DNA of 64,000 nt from Gemmobacter sp. 24YEA27 (GCF_030052995.1 NZ_JASJPW010000001.1:616501-680500); one strand, 5' to 3'. Shown: positions 16,709-27,043, counted from the first letter of the stretch. Notes: generated by a model from the letters alone, not told the origin. Program-made: numbers and translations.

Positions 16709-18265
16709 TTAACGGAACAGGGACAGCAGATTCTGTGGCTGCTGGTTGGCGATGGAAAGCGCCTGGATGCCCAGCTGTTGCTGGACCTGAAGCGCCTGGA
16801 GGCGGGCCGAAGCTTCCTCCATATCGGCGTCGACAAGTGTGCCGATACCCGCCGTCATCGCATCTGTCAGAGACGACACAAAACTGGTCTGGGTATCGAT
16901 CCGGCCCTGAGCCGAGCCGAATTCGGCAGCTGCATCAATGGCCTTGTTGATCATGGTTTCAATGTTGCTCAGCGCAGAGCGTGCCCCGGCAATTGTGGTA
17001 ACGTCGATCGCGCCGAGCCCGAAGAGGCCCCCCGAAGCCTTGCCATTGACAGTGCCGGAGCTGGCCGCAATTGCGCGTGCGGTATCGGAGGAGTTATCGA
17101 TATTGAGCTGCCATGCCCCGGTCGAACTCTGGGTGACCCTGGTGGACAGACCGGGCACTTTCCCGGCGTCGATGGCGATTTTTAACCCGCGCACCACATC
17201 CTCAGTGGTTTCGCCTTTGCCGGCGACATAGCTGTATGCCACACCTCCGACACTGAGCGTATAGCCGTCGCCATCCTTGACCGCATTGCCGCCGAAGACA
17301 TAGGTTTCGGCACGTTGGGCAATCGTGGCAACCGAACCGGCGACCGTACCCTGACCCGCGGTAGGAATGGTTGGGGCCGCAAAGCCGGCGACATGTTCGA
17401 CGGTGACCTGTTCGAAAGCCCGGCTCGACTGGATATCAACGTTAGAAGTGCCGTTCAGAACCGCCGTCACCCCCTCAAGGCCAAGCTTGTTGACCTCGCT
17501 GATCATGCGGGTTGCCGATTCGGCCGCCGTCATGGCAACACCGCTGTCATTTGTGAACGAGACGGTCTGACCGTTGATCTTCAGCGTTGCAGAGGCCCCG
17601 ATTGCCAGGCCAGCCCCGGCCAGTCGCGCCGAATTCGCGCCATTCGTGATGCTGGTCACCGCAGCCCCGGCCAGATCGACCGGCGCCGTGATGTTTCCGG
17701 TGATGACCGCGACTCCTGCGAGGATCTGGGGCGAGCCTGTAGCAACGCCCAAAGTCCCGTTGCCTGCGCTGAGATCCTGACGCGCGACCGTGATGTCCGA
17801 CGTGGTGACACCCGAATCCGAGCGATCCAGCGAGGCCAGGAATTTGACATCATCGGTGCCGGAGACGAGGTTCAGCCCGCTGAACTGCGCGCCGCTGACA
17901 ATGCCGGCGATCTGATTGCGCAATGCGTCGATATCGGTCTGAAGTTTTTCGCGCGGCACATTCTCGCTTTGCGCCGAAACGATCTTTTCTTTCATACTGT
18001 TGAGAAGCCCCTGGATCTTCTCAGAGGCTTCGCGGGCGACCGAGAGCGAGGAGGAGCCAAGCGCGAGGCTGTCGGAGATCCCCTTGAACCCTTTTACGTC
18101 GGATTCCATCACCTTCGAGATCGACCAGACAGCGGCGTTATCCCGCGCGGTGGCGACTGTCTTGCCGGTGGAAATCTCCGACTGGACCTTGTTCATATTG
18201 GAGTTGATGGTTTTGAGGGTCTGAAGCGCGACCATTGCGCTGGAATTCGTCAGAATGGACGACAT
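16709..18265 (-). CDS. fliC: Flagellin
   Basis: A 518-aa filament protein. The conserved N-terminal coiled-coil domain (MSSILTNSSAMVALQTLKTI, then ISTGKTVATARDNAAVWSIS) and C-terminal domain (ETMINKAIDAAAEFGSAQGR, ending ANQQPQNLLSLFR) flank a variable central domain of about 280 residues. Rhodobacterales flagellins are about 400-500 aa, so the central domain is on the large side. The start is set by the MSSILTNSS family start; the frame stays open upstream. Exported by the flagellar type III system. FlaF/FlbT regulators follow on the same strand. Confidence 0.97.
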   Translation of the reverse strand: MSSILTNSSAMVALQTLKTINSNMNKVQSEISTGKTVATARDNAAVWSISKVMESDVKGFKGISDSLALGSSSLSVAREASEKIQGLLNSMKEKIVSAQSENVPREKLQTDIDALRNQIAGIVSGAQFSGLNLVSGTDDVKFLASLDRSDSGVTTSDITVARQDLSAGNGTLGVATGSPQILAGVAVITGNITAPVDLAGAAVTSITNGANSARLAGAGLAIGASATLKINGQTVSFTNDSGVAMTAAESATRMISEVNKLGLEGVTAVLNGTSNVDIQSSRAFEQVTVEHVAGFAAPTIPTAGQGTVAGSVATIAQRAETYVFGGNAVKDGDGYTLSVGGVAYSYVAGKGETTEDVVRGLKIAIDAGKVPGLSTRVTQSSTGAWQLNIDNSSDTARAIAASSGTVNGKASGGLFGLGAIDVTTIAGARSALSNIETMINKAIDAAAEFGSAQGRIDTQTSFVSSLTDAMTAGIGTLVDADMEEASARLQALQVQQQLGIQALSIANQQPQNLLSLFR

Positions 18266-18536
18266 TTTGTTTTCCTCTGGCTGCCCTGGGTGCTTTGCAC
18301 GGGGGCGAAAACACCGCCCTTGCAGGCGGCAATTCCGGCGTTCTGGCCGCTGCCGGGGGTCAACCCTCAGCGCCATCCCCACATCGGGATGCAGGTACAG
18401 CTTTGCAGTTCATCCCTGCCAATTTGTTAATGCGACAGGTCAGTTTTGCCGTGAAAATGATCGGATTTTACAAGATTGCTTCCAATCATCTCCGATGTGG
18501 CCGGATTTCGCGCTGGCCCGCTTTTCCAGGTGAAAC
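18266..18536. promoter_or_regulatory. Flagellin upstream region
   Basis: A 271-bp gap upstream of flagellin. It must contain the flagellin promoter and a long 5' leader. I searched for sigma-54 (-24/-12) and sigma-28 elements and found only poorly spaced near matches, so no promoter is called. Confidence 0.4.
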
Positions 18537-18851
18537 TCAAATCCGCCTCGCTTTGCCCGATTCGTCAGCCTGCACCGCGCCGCGCTGACCGTTGGAATCA
18601 TAGGTCGAAAACGACGCCGGGCGGTTCAACCGGCCTTTTGCCGCCGCGAGTCCCCGCGCTGCGGCCTCGAAAAGCACCGTATTGGCCGCGGCCATCTCGC
18701 GGATGCGGTCCAGCGCTTCGGGATCCGCGCCCGGCAGGGCCTCCAGTGCCGCCCCGGTGTCCCGGGCCAGATCATCGAGCGCTGCGAAATCGCCCGCCAG
18801 CAGAGCGCGGCTTGTCTGCTCCAGCAGGTCAACCAGGGTCTCAGAGTTCAT
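18537..18851 (-). CDS. FlgN-like flagellar chaperone
   Basis: A 104-aa helical protein (LVDLLEQTSRALLAGDFAAL, then ALDRIREMAAANTVLFEAAA) with a disordered C-terminus (FSTYDSNGQRGAVQ). The size, two-helix pattern and place beside a rod-binding FlgJ gene are typical of FlgN, the export chaperone of hook-junction proteins. It overlaps the FlgJ-like gene by 11 nt. The similarity is moderate, so the assignment rests partly on position. Confidence 0.65.
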   Translation of the reverse strand: MNSETLVDLLEQTSRALLAGDFAALDDLARDTGAALEALPGADPEALDRIREMAAANTVLFEAAARGLAAAKGRLNRPASFSTYDSNGQRGAVQADESGKARRI

Positions 18852-19128
18852 TCACATCTCCTCCCATCGCCCGAAACAGCGTTTCAGCGAGACCGATTCC
18901 CCCGCGCTCCACCATCAGTTTCGCCTGTTCTGCGCGCAGGAAAGACCCGAATTGCTCTTCGCCGATCCCTCCGCCAAAACTCTCGGATGTCGCGCCAAGC
19001 CCGCTTTGCGCAAGCATCTCCGTCAGGAAAACCGCCTCCATCTCCTGCGCTTTCTCCATCAGGAGATGCGGATCGGGCGCCCGCTTCATCGCCGGTATGT
19101 GAGCCGGCCGGATCTGGATTTCTGCCAT
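18841..19128 (-). CDS. FlgJ-like rod-binding protein (N-terminal domain only)
   Basis: A 95-aa protein with the rod-binding signature: MEKAQEMEAVFLTEMLAQSG, SFGGGIGEEQFGSFL and LAETLFRAMGG. There is no muramidase domain, as usual in alphaproteobacteria. A separate lytic transglycosylase in the second flagellar block (50273-50956) may supply the peptidoglycan cutting. The start MAEIQIRPAH was chosen since upstream sequence has no domain; the gene is divergent from fliK. Confidence 0.75.
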   Translation of the reverse strand: MAEIQIRPAHIPAMKRAPDPHLLMEKAQEMEAVFLTEMLAQSGLGATSESFGGGIGEEQFGSFLRAEQAKLMVERGGIGLAETLFRAMGGDVNEL

Positions 19129-19236
19129 CAGATCGGGTCCTTTTATGTTGAATTTTTCGACTCTGGCGCGATGTCGGTAAACATCCGGTAACCCGATGCT
19201 GGCAAAAACGACGGGACTCAGAAGAGATTTCCGTAT

Positions 19237-21108
19237 ATGCAGAACGTCCAGATCAGCCTGCCGCTTCTTCGCCTGCCAATCTCTGCCGGCGTAAGCCTTG
19301 CGGGGACGAAATCCGTTGCCGGTGATCAGCCAAGGGCGGATCTGTTTTCGCTCGACCTTGCCTCTGATGGTACAGACACACCGCCGCCTGTTTCCGCGCC
19401 ATCGGCCACGCTTCCGGAAGAAGAGCCTGAGGGTCCCGATCTGGCCGATATCGACGGGACCTGTGACCTGCCCCTGGCCACAGGTGGGCATGAGGCGGAT
19501 CGGACGAAGCAGAATAGCGGCTTCGCCTTCGCGCTCGCACCCCAGTTTAGCCTGGCCCATTCCGGCAGTGATCCTGAAGTCGAAAAGTTGTCGCCTGACG
19601 ACAAACCGGCTCCGGCGCCGCCTCATCCGACCGAGACGGGGCAGGCTGCAGTGGGTGATCTCGCGCGGGTCGAAGATTTTGAAGCACCCGCACCTATATC
19701 CCTGCCGGATGGGCGTGGACCGCGGGCCACCTTCGCCGTGATGACGAACAGTTCCGGAAAGCTACCGGAACCGATCACGCCCGCAGTGCAAGATTTGCCT
19801 TACGATCGGCTTAGCGTCCCCGGCACACTTCCATCGGCGCCGCAGGGTCAGAGCCGCTTGCAACCCGCAAATCCGTCTCCGGAAATGACCTCTGAAACAA
19901 ATCCTGAAAGCGGTGCGCAGCCCCGAATTCCGGATCCGGACGCCGCTGCAGCGCCCCCCCTCCAGGCCGAACCATTCAGGCCGGCCCATGGGTTGCCCGA
20001 GCGGGTGCTCGCATCGAGTGGACCCCAGGAAATCGAGACGCCTCCGTCCGCCCACTTGCCCCGCGCTGAAAGCACGCGGGCATGGCCCGAGCAGCGACAT
20101 CTGCCGCCACCGCCGCCGCCACTGCCGGGGTCAGAGCCTGGTCGGCTGGCGCCGTCTTCGCTTGATCCGAATGTGAACACCGGCGAACCCCCTGCCCGGA
20201 TCGCGCCTGAGCCGGCCCATCTCGAAGCCCCACAACAGTCGCACATTGCAGGGGCCATAACCGGCAGCACACCCCTGTCGGACCTTACGGATCAGTTCCT
20301 GCCTGCAGATGCAGCGCCTTTGCCACCGCCGGGCCGTTCCGCGCAGCCCCAGGCAGAGGCGAAGCCTCAAAACCTCGCGCCAGTGTGGAACTCCCGGACA
20401 GAACCCCTGCCTCTTGCCATGCCGGTCATCGCATTTTCAAAGCGATCTGCGGTTCCCGGGCCCAAGGCTGAGGTGGCTGAACCGGTTCTTCCCGAAGACC
20501 TCAGAACCGGCGCGAATACTGAAATAATTTCGCAACAACCGGCGGCATGTGCCGTGACCAGAATTGAAACCGATGCCCTCACCAATGCGGCTCCGCTTCC
20601 CACTGGCACCAGCCAGTCCGACCCTGGCACGGCGCCGCTCAGCGCACATCATATGCCCACGCTGCGCGAGATTTCACCGCATCATGTGGCACCGGCCACA
20701 CGCCCCGAGATGCCTGTACAGGTTCCGGCCCAGATCAGCCAGGCCGTCATAAGTGCCAACGGCCCGGTGACAGAGCTGCGGCTTTCACCGGAAGAGCTCG
20801 GGACAGTGCGGATCGAAGTGAAAACCGAGCGCGAAAAGGTGACGGTCACCTTGCTGGCCGAGCGTCCGGAAACGCTGGATCTCCTTCGCCGCCATGCGGA
20901 TCGCCTGGTGGCGGAATTCAGGGCGGCCGGGTTCAGCGAGATGAACCTTGGATTCGGAAACCTTTCCGCCGGTGATCAGGGGCGCGCACAGCCTGGCCCG
21001 GAACCCCCTGTCCGGGAAGTGAGCGAGGCGGCAATTTCTGCCGCGACCCCGATTTCGGTGCCGGATACAAGGTCCGGCCCGCAAGCTTCACTTTATCTCA
21101 GATTGTAG
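19237..21108 (+). CDS. fliK: Flagellar hook-length control protein FliK
   Basis: A 623-aa protein, most of it a Pro-rich, disordered ruler region (residues 1-490; one run of seven prolines near 295). The C-terminal Flg_hook domain is clear: VTELRLSPEELGTVRIEVKT, VTVTLLAERPETLDLLRRH and FRAAGFSEMNLGF. It sets hook length and switches export specificity. The low-complexity N-terminal part is normal for FliK. It is followed after 8 nt by flgD. Confidence 0.9.
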   Translation: MQNVQISLPLLRLPISAGVSLAGTKSVAGDQPRADLFSLDLASDGTDTPPPVSAPSATLPEEEPEGPDLADIDGTCDLPLATGGHEADRTKQNSGFAFALAPQFSLAHSGSDPEVEKLSPDDKPAPAPPHPTETGQAAVGDLARVEDFEAPAPISLPDGRGPRATFAVMTNSSGKLPEPITPAVQDLPYDRLSVPGTLPSAPQGQSRLQPANPSPEMTSETNPESGAQPRIPDPDAAAAPPLQAEPFRPAHGLPERVLASSGPQEIETPPSAHLPRAESTRAWPEQRHLPPPPPPLPGSEPGRLAPSSLDPNVNTGEPPARIAPEPAHLEAPQQSHIAGAITGSTPLSDLTDQFLPADAAPLPPPGRSAQPQAEAKPQNLAPVWNSRTEPLPLAMPVIAFSKRSAVPGPKAEVAEPVLPEDLRTGANTEIISQQPAACAVTRIETDALTNAAPLPTGTSQSDPGTAPLSAHHMPTLREISPHHVAPATRPEMPVQVPAQISQAVISANGPVTELRLSPEELGTVRIEVKTEREKVTVTLLAERPETLDLLRRHADRLVAEFRAAGFSEMNLGFGNLSAGDQGRAQPGPEPPVREVSEAAISAATPISVPDTRSGPQASLYLRL

Positions 21109-21116
21109 GAGAAAAC

Positions 21117-21776
21117 ATGCAGGTCAATGCGGTGAATTCCGCCTACGGATCCGCTCAGACGTCCTCTCAAACCTCGGCGCTCTCATCGGACTTCACGACA
21201 TTTCTGAAAATGCTCACCGTTCAGATGCAAAACCAGGACCCGATGAACCCTATGGAAGCCACGGATTTCGCGGTACAGCTCGCAACTTTTTCCGGCGTGG
21301 AACAACAGGTGCGCACCAATCAGCTGCTCAGTGCGATGTCAGGTGAGTTTGCGCTGATGGGAATGGCACAGCTGGCGGGCTGGGTCGGCCAGGAGGCGAG
21401 GGCCGCGGCAGATGTCGTCTGGTTCACTGGCAACCCGGTGACACTCTCGCCCAATCCGGCCTCAACGGCGGATCAGGTTGTGCTGGTTGTACAGGACTCG
21501 CATGGCAATCTGGTGTCGCGCGAGGAATTGCCCGTCTCGGCAGAGCCCTATCAATGGCTTGGGGGGGATGCGGCCGGCAATCGGCTACCGGATGGCCGCT
21601 ATATCCTGACGCTTGAAAGCTGGCGGGAGGGATCGCTTCTAGCCGAGGATCCGGTCGAATATTATGGCCGCGTCGTGGAGGCCCGGGGCGGCGCTAAAGG
21701 AACGGTTCTGGTTTTCGAAGGCGGGATCGAGGTCCCCGCAAGTTCGGTCACTGCTTTGCGCCTTGCCCGGAACTGA
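21117..21776 (+). CDS. flgD: Flagellar hook capping protein FlgD
   Basis: A 219-aa scaffold that caps the growing hook. The FlgD N-terminal signature FLKMLTVQMQNQDPMNPMEA and ATFSGVEQQVRTNQLL is present, followed by the FlgD Ig-like region (GNLVSREELPVS, WLGGDAAGNRLPDGRYILT). The length is normal. Transcribed with fliK; the hook gene flgE is not in this window. Confidence 0.96.
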   Translation: MQVNAVNSAYGSAQTSSQTSALSSDFTTFLKMLTVQMQNQDPMNPMEATDFAVQLATFSGVEQQVRTNQLLSAMSGEFALMGMAQLAGWVGQEARAAADVVWFTGNPVTLSPNPASTADQVVLVVQDSHGNLVSREELPVSAEPYQWLGGDAAGNRLPDGRYILTLESWREGSLLAEDPVEYYGRVVEARGGAKGTVLVFEGGIEVPASSVTALRLARN

Positions 21777-21780
21777 TCTC

Positions 21781-23322
21781 TCAAAACAGTTTCGCAATCA
21801 GCACCGCGGCCCCGAGCGAGCCCAGCGTCATCGCGGCCGAAAGCAGCAGGACTGTCCCCCACCCGAACCCCTGAACCGGGCGCTGCGTCTGGTTACGTTC
21901 GTCCAGAGCAACCAGCCTTGCCTCTGCCAAAGCCGGAAGCCGGGGCAGAAACCGTGCCAGAACGCGGCTGGTGCGCCAGAGATCGCGCAGCATCGCTTTG
22001 GGCCCGATGCTGGTGCGGATATAGGATTCGACCACCGGCCGTGCGACCTCCCACATATTCAGATGTGGGTCGAGGCTTCGTGCCACACCTTCCACCACAA
22101 CCATGGTGCGCTGCAAAAGGATCAGCTCGGTCCGGGTTTCCATGCCAAAGCGCTCGGTCACCTCGAACAGGTAGGCCAGCAGCTTTGCCATCGAGATCCG
22201 GTTCGCCTCCATTCCGAAAATCGGCTCTCCGACCGCGCGCAGGGCGCGGGCGAATTCGTCGATATTGCGGTCGGGCGGCACATAGCCTGCCTCGAAATGC
22301 ACTTCGGCTACGCGGCGATAATCCTTCTGGATGAAGCCCATCAGGATCTCGGCATAGACACGGCGGGTATATTCGTCGATCCGCCCCATGATCCCGAAAT
22401 CATAGACGATCAGATCACCATTCGGCGCGACCTTCAGATTGCCCTGATGCATATCGGCATGGAAAAATCCGTCCCGCAGCGCATGCGACAGAAAAAGCAC
22501 CAGCACCCGCCGGCCAAGCTCCGCCCGGTCGATCCCGGCGGCGTCAATTGCGGCAATCTCGTTAAGCCCGATCCCCTCGGCCCAGTCGATTGTCAGCACC
22601 GTCCGGCCCGAGAGCCCCCAATGCGGGCGCGGCACGACAAGCCGGTCATCTTTGGCCGTATGTTCTGCAAATTCAGCGGCTTCGGCACATTCCAGCCGCA
22701 GATCCAGCTCGCCCTGGACTACGCCATCGAAATGCGCGACCACATCGGAAGGCCGCAACCGGCGCGAAAACGGCGCCAGTCGCTCCATCCATTTCGCCGC
22801 ATAGTAAAAGGCGTCGATATCCCTGCGGAAGGCGCGTTCGATCCCAGGGCGGAGGACCTTCACCGCAACTTCGGCACCTGTGTCTCGCAGCCGCGCATGG
22901 TGAACCTGGGCAATCGAGGCCGCCGCAACCGGCTCGGAAAGCTCGGAAAAAAGCGCATCGGCGGGGGCGCCGAATTCTGCGGCAATGATCTGGCGCGCCT
23001 CCTCCATCGAGAAGGGCGGCAGCTTGTCCTGCAGGTATTTCAGCTGCTCGGACAGCTCGGCGCCAACAATATCGGGGCGGGTTGAGAGTACCTGGCCCAG
23101 CTTGATATAGGCAGGCCCGAGCGCGGTGATCGCGCGCGTGACAGGCGGCAGCGCGGGGTCGCCCTTCAGCCCGAGAAAACGGAACGGCCGCCCCAGCAAA
23201 CGCGCGGCAAAACGCAGGCGCGGCGAGACCTCCATCGCCTCAAGCGCCACGACCATGGCGCCGGTACGCTCAAAGGTCGCGCCGGTGCGGATCAACCGCC
23301 AGATATTATGCGGGCCGCGCAT
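21781..23322 (-). CDS. ubiB: Ubiquinone biosynthesis protein UbiB
   Basis: A 513-aa atypical ABC1/ADCK kinase-like ATPase needed for ubiquinone production. Contains the family KxGQ motif (YIKLGQVLSTRPD), an Ala-rich loop (EPVAAASIAQVHHARL), the invariant Lys in VKVLRP, the catalytic-loop HADMHQGNL and DFG (YDFGIMGRI). Two hydrophobic helices at the C-terminus (TVLLLSAAMTLGSLGAAVLI) anchor it. The start at 23322 is 1 nt downstream of the ubiE stop codon. Confidence 0.96.
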   Translation of the reverse strand: MRGPHNIWRLIRTGATFERTGAMVVALEAMEVSPRLRFAARLLGRPFRFLGLKGDPALPPVTRAITALGPAYIKLGQVLSTRPDIVGAELSEQLKYLQDKLPPFSMEEARQIIAAEFGAPADALFSELSEPVAAASIAQVHHARLRDTGAEVAVKVLRPGIERAFRRDIDAFYYAAKWMERLAPFSRRLRPSDVVAHFDGVVQGELDLRLECAEAAEFAEHTAKDDRLVVPRPHWGLSGRTVLTIDWAEGIGLNEIAAIDAAGIDRAELGRRVLVLFLSHALRDGFFHADMHQGNLKVAPNGDLIVYDFGIMGRIDEYTRRVYAEILMGFIQKDYRRVAEVHFEAGYVPPDRNIDEFARALRAVGEPIFGMEANRISMAKLLAYLFEVTERFGMETRTELILLQRTMVVVEGVARSLDPHLNMWEVARPVVESYIRTSIGPKAMLRDLWRTSRVLARFLPRLPALAEARLVALDERNQTQRPVQGFGWGTVLLLSAAMTLGSLGAAVLIAKLF

Positions 23323-23323
23323 C

Positions 23324-24073
23324 TCAGACCTTCCAGCCGGAATGCAGCGCCGCAATCCCGAGCGAGAGGTTGCGATATTTCACCAGATCGAACCCGGCCT
23401 TGCGGATCATTTCGGCAAAGACCTCTTGTTCGGGGAATTTGCGGATCGATTCCACCAGATATTGATATGAATCGCGGTCGCCCGTCACCATCTGGCCCAT
23501 CGGCGGGATGATGTTGAACGAATAAAGGTCGTAAACCTTTTGCATCAGATCATTCGGGATCTGGCTGAATTCCAGCACCATGAGCCGCCCGCCGGGGCGC
23601 AGCACGCGGTAAGCCTCGGACAAAGCGTCCTGGACCCGCGTCACATTCCGGATGCCGAAACTGATCGTATAGGTGTCAAAGCTGTTCGACGCAAAAGGCA
23701 GCGCCATCGCATCGCCGACCACCCAATCGAGTTGATCGGCCATGCTGGCGGCCTCGGCACGGGTGCGCCCGGCGATCAGCATGTTCTCGGTCATGTCGCA
23801 GACCACGGCAGATGCGCCCGGCGCGCGCTTCAGATAGCGAAAGGCCACATCGCCGGTGCCGCCCGCGACATCCAGCAGCCGGGTCCCGGGCCTTGGCGCC
23901 AGCCAGTCCATCATCGCATCCTTCCAGATCCGATGGATACCGACCGACATCAGGTCATTCATGACATCATATTTTGAGGCGACCGAGGAAAACACGCCAT
24001 GGACCAGGCCCGCTTTTTCTTCCTCCCGCACGTCGCGAAAGCCGAAATGAGTGGTTTTGTCCTGATCTGACAT
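23324..24073 (-). CDS. ubiE: Demethylmenaquinone/ubiquinone C-methyltransferase UbiE
   Basis: A 249-aa SAM-dependent methyltransferase. Contains the UbiE signature [21 protein letters not shown]-binding [16 protein letters not shown] and the second signature [20 protein letters not shown]. Paired with ubiB in a two-gene operon for quinone synthesis; divergent from mutM across a 148-bp gap that holds both promoters. Confidence 0.97.
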   Translation of the reverse strand: MSDQDKTTHFGFRDVREEEKAGLVHGVFSSVASKYDVMNDLMSVGIHRIWKDAMMDWLAPRPGTRLLDVAGGTGDVAFRYLKRAPGASAVVCDMTENMLIAGRTRAEAASMADQLDWVVGDAMALPFASNSFDTYTISFGIRNVTRVQDALSEAYRVLRPGGRLMVLEFSQIPNDLMQKVYDLYSFNIIPPMGQMVTGDRDSYQYLVESIRKFPEQEVFAEMIRKAGFDLVKYRNLSLGIAALHSGWKV

Positions 24074-24221
24074 GGTTTTCGCCCGGATTGTGCCGCGGAT
24101 AACGGCTCTGCACCGGGGATATACCGCAAGAGCGCAAAGGGAAACCAGTCAAACCGCGCAGCCTCTTGGACCGGGGCGGTCTTGCGCTTAGGTTCCCATG
24201 CGAATCCAGAGGAAGATGATC

Positions 24222-25073
24222 ATGCCGGAACTGCCCGAAGTGGAAACTGTGCGCCGCGGGCTTGAGCCGGTGATGGACGGGCAGCAGATCCTCGCCGCGC
24301 AGGTGAACCGCCCCGATCTGCGCTGGCCCTTTCCGCCGCGCATGGCAGAACGGCTGACCGGCGCCCGCATCAACGCGCTGCGGCGGCGGTCAAAATACAT
24401 CCTTGCGGATCTTTCAACCGGCGAGACGCTGCTGATCCATCTTGGCATGTCGGGGCGTATGCTGATTTCGGGTGCCCAGATTGGCGGTTTTCACCATGAA
24501 CACCCGGCACCCGCGAAACATGACCATGTCGTCTTTGATATGGAGGGTGGTGCCCGCGTGACCTTCAACGACCCCCGCCGCTTTGGCGCGATGGATCTTC
24601 TGGACACCGTGAGTGCCGAGGCGCATCCGCTCCTCGCGGTGATCGGGCCGGAGCCGCTGGGAAATGCGTTTGACGGCGATTATCTGGCGGCGCGGCTTGC
24701 GGGGCGGAAGACGCCGGTGAAATCGGCGCTGCTGGATCAGCGGATCGTCGCGGGTCTGGGCAATATCTATGTCTGTGAGGTGTTGTTCCGCGCCGGTATC
24801 GCCCCCGACCGGCTTGCTGGCGATCTGACCGGCAATGAGGCCCAGGGCCTTGTGCCGCTGATCCGGGAAGTGCTGTCAGAGGCGATCGATGCCGGGGGAT
24901 CCTCGCTGAAAGATTATCGCCAGGCAGATGGCGAGCTTGGCTATTTCCAGCACAGTTTCCGCGTCTATGGCCGCGAGGGCGACGCCTGCACCACGCCAGG
25001 CTGCAAAGGCAGCATTGCGCGGATCGTGCAGGCAGGCAGATCGTCCTTCTTCTGTCCGGACTGCCAGAGATAA
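24222..25073 (+). CDS. mutM: Formamidopyrimidine-DNA glycosylase MutM (Fpg)
   Basis: A 283-aa base-excision repair enzyme that removes 8-oxoguanine. The true start is the third in-frame ATG, since [13 protein letters not shown] needs Pro2 as the nucleophile and Glu3. Contains the H2TH helix region ([20 protein letters not shown]), the essential Lys in [10 protein letters not shown] region and a C-terminal zinc finger with Cys pairs CTTPGC and CPDC. Normal length. Confidence 0.97.
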   Translation: MPELPEVETVRRGLEPVMDGQQILAAQVNRPDLRWPFPPRMAERLTGARINALRRRSKYILADLSTGETLLIHLGMSGRMLISGAQIGGFHHEHPAPAKHDHVVFDMEGGARVTFNDPRRFGAMDLLDTVSAEAHPLLAVIGPEPLGNAFDGDYLAARLAGRKTPVKSALLDQRIVAGLGNIYVCEVLFRAGIAPDRLAGDLTGNEAQGLVPLIREVLSEAIDAGGSSLKDYRQADGELGYFQHSFRVYGREGDACTTPGCKGSIARIVQAGRSSFFCPDCQR

Positions 25074-25140
25074 GGGCTCAGCTTGCCTTCCTGACCCTCA
25101 GGTGGCAGGAGTCACGGACCTGTTAACCGGAGACCCCGCG

Positions 25141-25917
25141 ATGGCCTATGAAACCCTGATCGTCGAGATCGAGGATTATACCTGCCTCATCCGTCTCAAC
25201 CGCCCCGATGCGCTGAACGCGCTGAATTCGCAGCTGATGAGAGAACTGGCGCAGGCGGTCACCGCCGCAGACAAGAATGACAAGGTGCGCTGCATCGTGA
25301 TCACCGGCAGCGAAAAGGCCTTCGCGGCCGGCGCAGATGTGAAAGAGATGGCGTCCAGGGGTTTTACCGACGTGTTTTTCGACAATCTCTTCGGCCCCGA
25401 AGCCGAGGCGATCATGCGCTGCCGCACCCCTGTCATCGCGGCCGTGTCGGGCTATTGCCTGGGCGGCGGCTGCGAGCTGGCGATGCTGTGCGATTTCATC
25501 ATCGCCGCGGATACCGCGAAGTTCGGCCAGCCCGAGATCAATCTGGGCATCTGCGCCGGTATGGGCGGCACCCAGCGTCTGACGCGCCTCGTGGGCAAGT
25601 CGAAATCAATGGATATGCATCTGACCGGGCGCTTCATGGAGGCTGCCGAGGCGGAGCGTTCGGGCCTTGTGAGCCGCATCTTCCCGGCGAAAGCCCTGCT
25701 GGAAGAGGCGCTGAAAATTGCGGCAAAGATTTCCGAAAAGTCGATGATCACCGCGATGATCGTGAAAGAAACCGTGAACCGCGCCGAAGAGACCAGCCTT
25801 TCCGAAGGGCTCCTGTTCGAGCGCCGCATGTTCCATGCCGCCTTCGCGACCGAAGACCAGAAAGAGGGCATGGCCGCCTTCCTGGAAAAGCGTCAGCCGC
25901 AGTTCCGCGACCGCTGA
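25141..25917 (+). CDS. Enoyl-CoA hydratase
   Basis: A 258-aa crotonase-fold enzyme of fatty acid beta-oxidation: hydration of 2-trans-enoyl-CoA. The oxyanion-hole motif [11 protein letters not shown] and both catalytic Glu regions are present ([12 protein letters not shown] and [19 protein letters not shown]). The start [13 protein letters not shown] is the natural one. It lies between mutM and rpsT, an order common in Rhodobacteraceae. Confidence 0.95.
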   Translation: MAYETLIVEIEDYTCLIRLNRPDALNALNSQLMRELAQAVTAADKNDKVRCIVITGSEKAFAAGADVKEMASRGFTDVFFDNLFGPEAEAIMRCRTPVIAAVSGYCLGGGCELAMLCDFIIAADTAKFGQPEINLGICAGMGGTQRLTRLVGKSKSMDMHLTGRFMEAAEAERSGLVSRIFPAKALLEEALKIAAKISEKSMITAMIVKETVNRAEETSLSEGLLFERRMFHAAFATEDQKEGMAAFLEKRQPQFRDR

Positions 25918-26081
25918 TTCCCGTTTGCAAAGCCGGGGCCTTTCGCGTATAGGCCCCGTCAGACATGCGCGTGGGCCCGCTTAGGCATTTGTGATTCCCG
26001 TCCTCCGGGCCAGTTTTGGCCATATGGGCGGGGCCATCGGGTTTCGTGCATTTAAAGTTTGATATCCGAAGGACAAAGCCC

Positions 26082-26354
26082 ATGGCAAATACCGCCCAGT
26101 CGAAAAAACGCGCCCGCCAGGCCGAAGCACGCTATGACGTGAATAAAGCCCGCCGCTCGCGCATCCGCACCTTCCTGCGCAAAGTTGAAGAAGCCATCGC
26201 TTCGGGCGACCAGGCTGCTGCAGCCGCCGCTCTGAAAGCCGCTCAGCCCGAGCTGGCACGTGGCGTGACCAAGGGCGTTCTGCACAAGAACACCGTCGCG
26301 CGTAAAATGTCGCGTCTCTCGGCCCGCGTGAAAACCACCGGCGCAACCGCCTGA
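26082..26354 (+). CDS. rpsT: 30S ribosomal protein S20
   Basis: A 90-aa basic protein beginning [19 protein letters not shown], with [14 protein letters not shown] and [20 protein letters not shown]; a primary 16S rRNA binder. Start chosen at MANT, the universal S20 start. A strong terminator follows. Confidence 0.98.
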   Translation: MANTAQSKKRARQAEARYDVNKARRSRIRTFLRKVEEAIASGDQAAAAAALKAAQPELARGVTKGVLHKNTVARKMSRLSARVKTTGATA

Positions 26355-26390
26355 ATTCGGTTCACCGTCCCGGCGTATCGGGGAATTTGA

Positions 26391-26420
26391 GGGCGCGATC
26401 CGCAGGGATCGCGCCCTTTT
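26391..26420 (+). terminator. Rho-independent terminator after rpsT
   Basis: Stem GGGCGCGATCC / GGATCGCGCCC (11 bp, no mismatch), loop GCAG, then TTTT. Ends the rpsT transcript. Confidence 0.93.
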
Positions 26421-27043
26421 CCGTTCCCGGTTTTGTGCCCTGTCTCCCGGCCCGAAGCCAGGCCGGCACCAATCCAGCGCAGGCGCGGCGCGAAGCCCTC
26501 TTCATGCCACGTTAATAAAGCGATTCCCCAGGCGCCGTATGGGGGGTCAATCCCGCGCGGGAAAAATATCCACACTGTCGGATTTCGGGCGGGATTTTGC
26601 TGCTGACATGGCCTCTGACAGCCAGAGAACGTAGCGCTTCTGCCGCCTCTTCAGGATTCGCCCCGACGGACTCTGTGTCAAGCGAGTTGTTCAGTTGCAG
26701 AGCGCGCTCGCGGCTTGTTACCTTTGCCAGGCGATTCACTTCGTCCTGGGGGACAGGGAAATGTCGCAAACCTGATATCACAACCGACACTTTGGGCTGC
26801 CAGCCAACAAGATCGGGGATTTCGGTTTGTGTTCAACCGGATAGAGCCAAAACTCTGGCTTTTGTCTGGTGCCCGGCCGGTGCAGCAGGTCTGCCCGGCA
26901 TGTCTTATGTTTTGCCCTGCGGCGGAGGATGACCCTCTGACCTTCGCAGCCTTTCCGGCGCGGTGGTCAAAAGGTCGGGTCTCGCGAATTCGACCGTGCC
27001 GCATCGGGCGGAACGGTGAGTTGATTGGGCAGGTCTGGTTAGA
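26421..27043. promoter_or_regulatory. dnaA upstream region
   Basis: A 623-bp region without a convincing gene. It should contain the dnaA promoter. One DnaA-box-like ATATCCACA lies at 26567-26575, one mismatch from TTATCCACA. I found no cluster of boxes and no clear AT-rich unwinding element, so an origin is not called. A minus-strand frame (26512-26790) with LAKVTSRERALQLNNS is open, but no family was recognised. Confidence 0.4.

Noticed and set aside
18395..18420. TGGCAG-N9-CTGCA in the flagellin upstream region as a sigma-54 site
   Set aside because: The GG to GC spacing is two bases too long, which would not be used.
26421..27043. Chromosomal origin
   Set aside because: Only one DnaA-box-like sequence and no clear unwinding element; in many alphaproteobacteria the origin is not beside dnaA.
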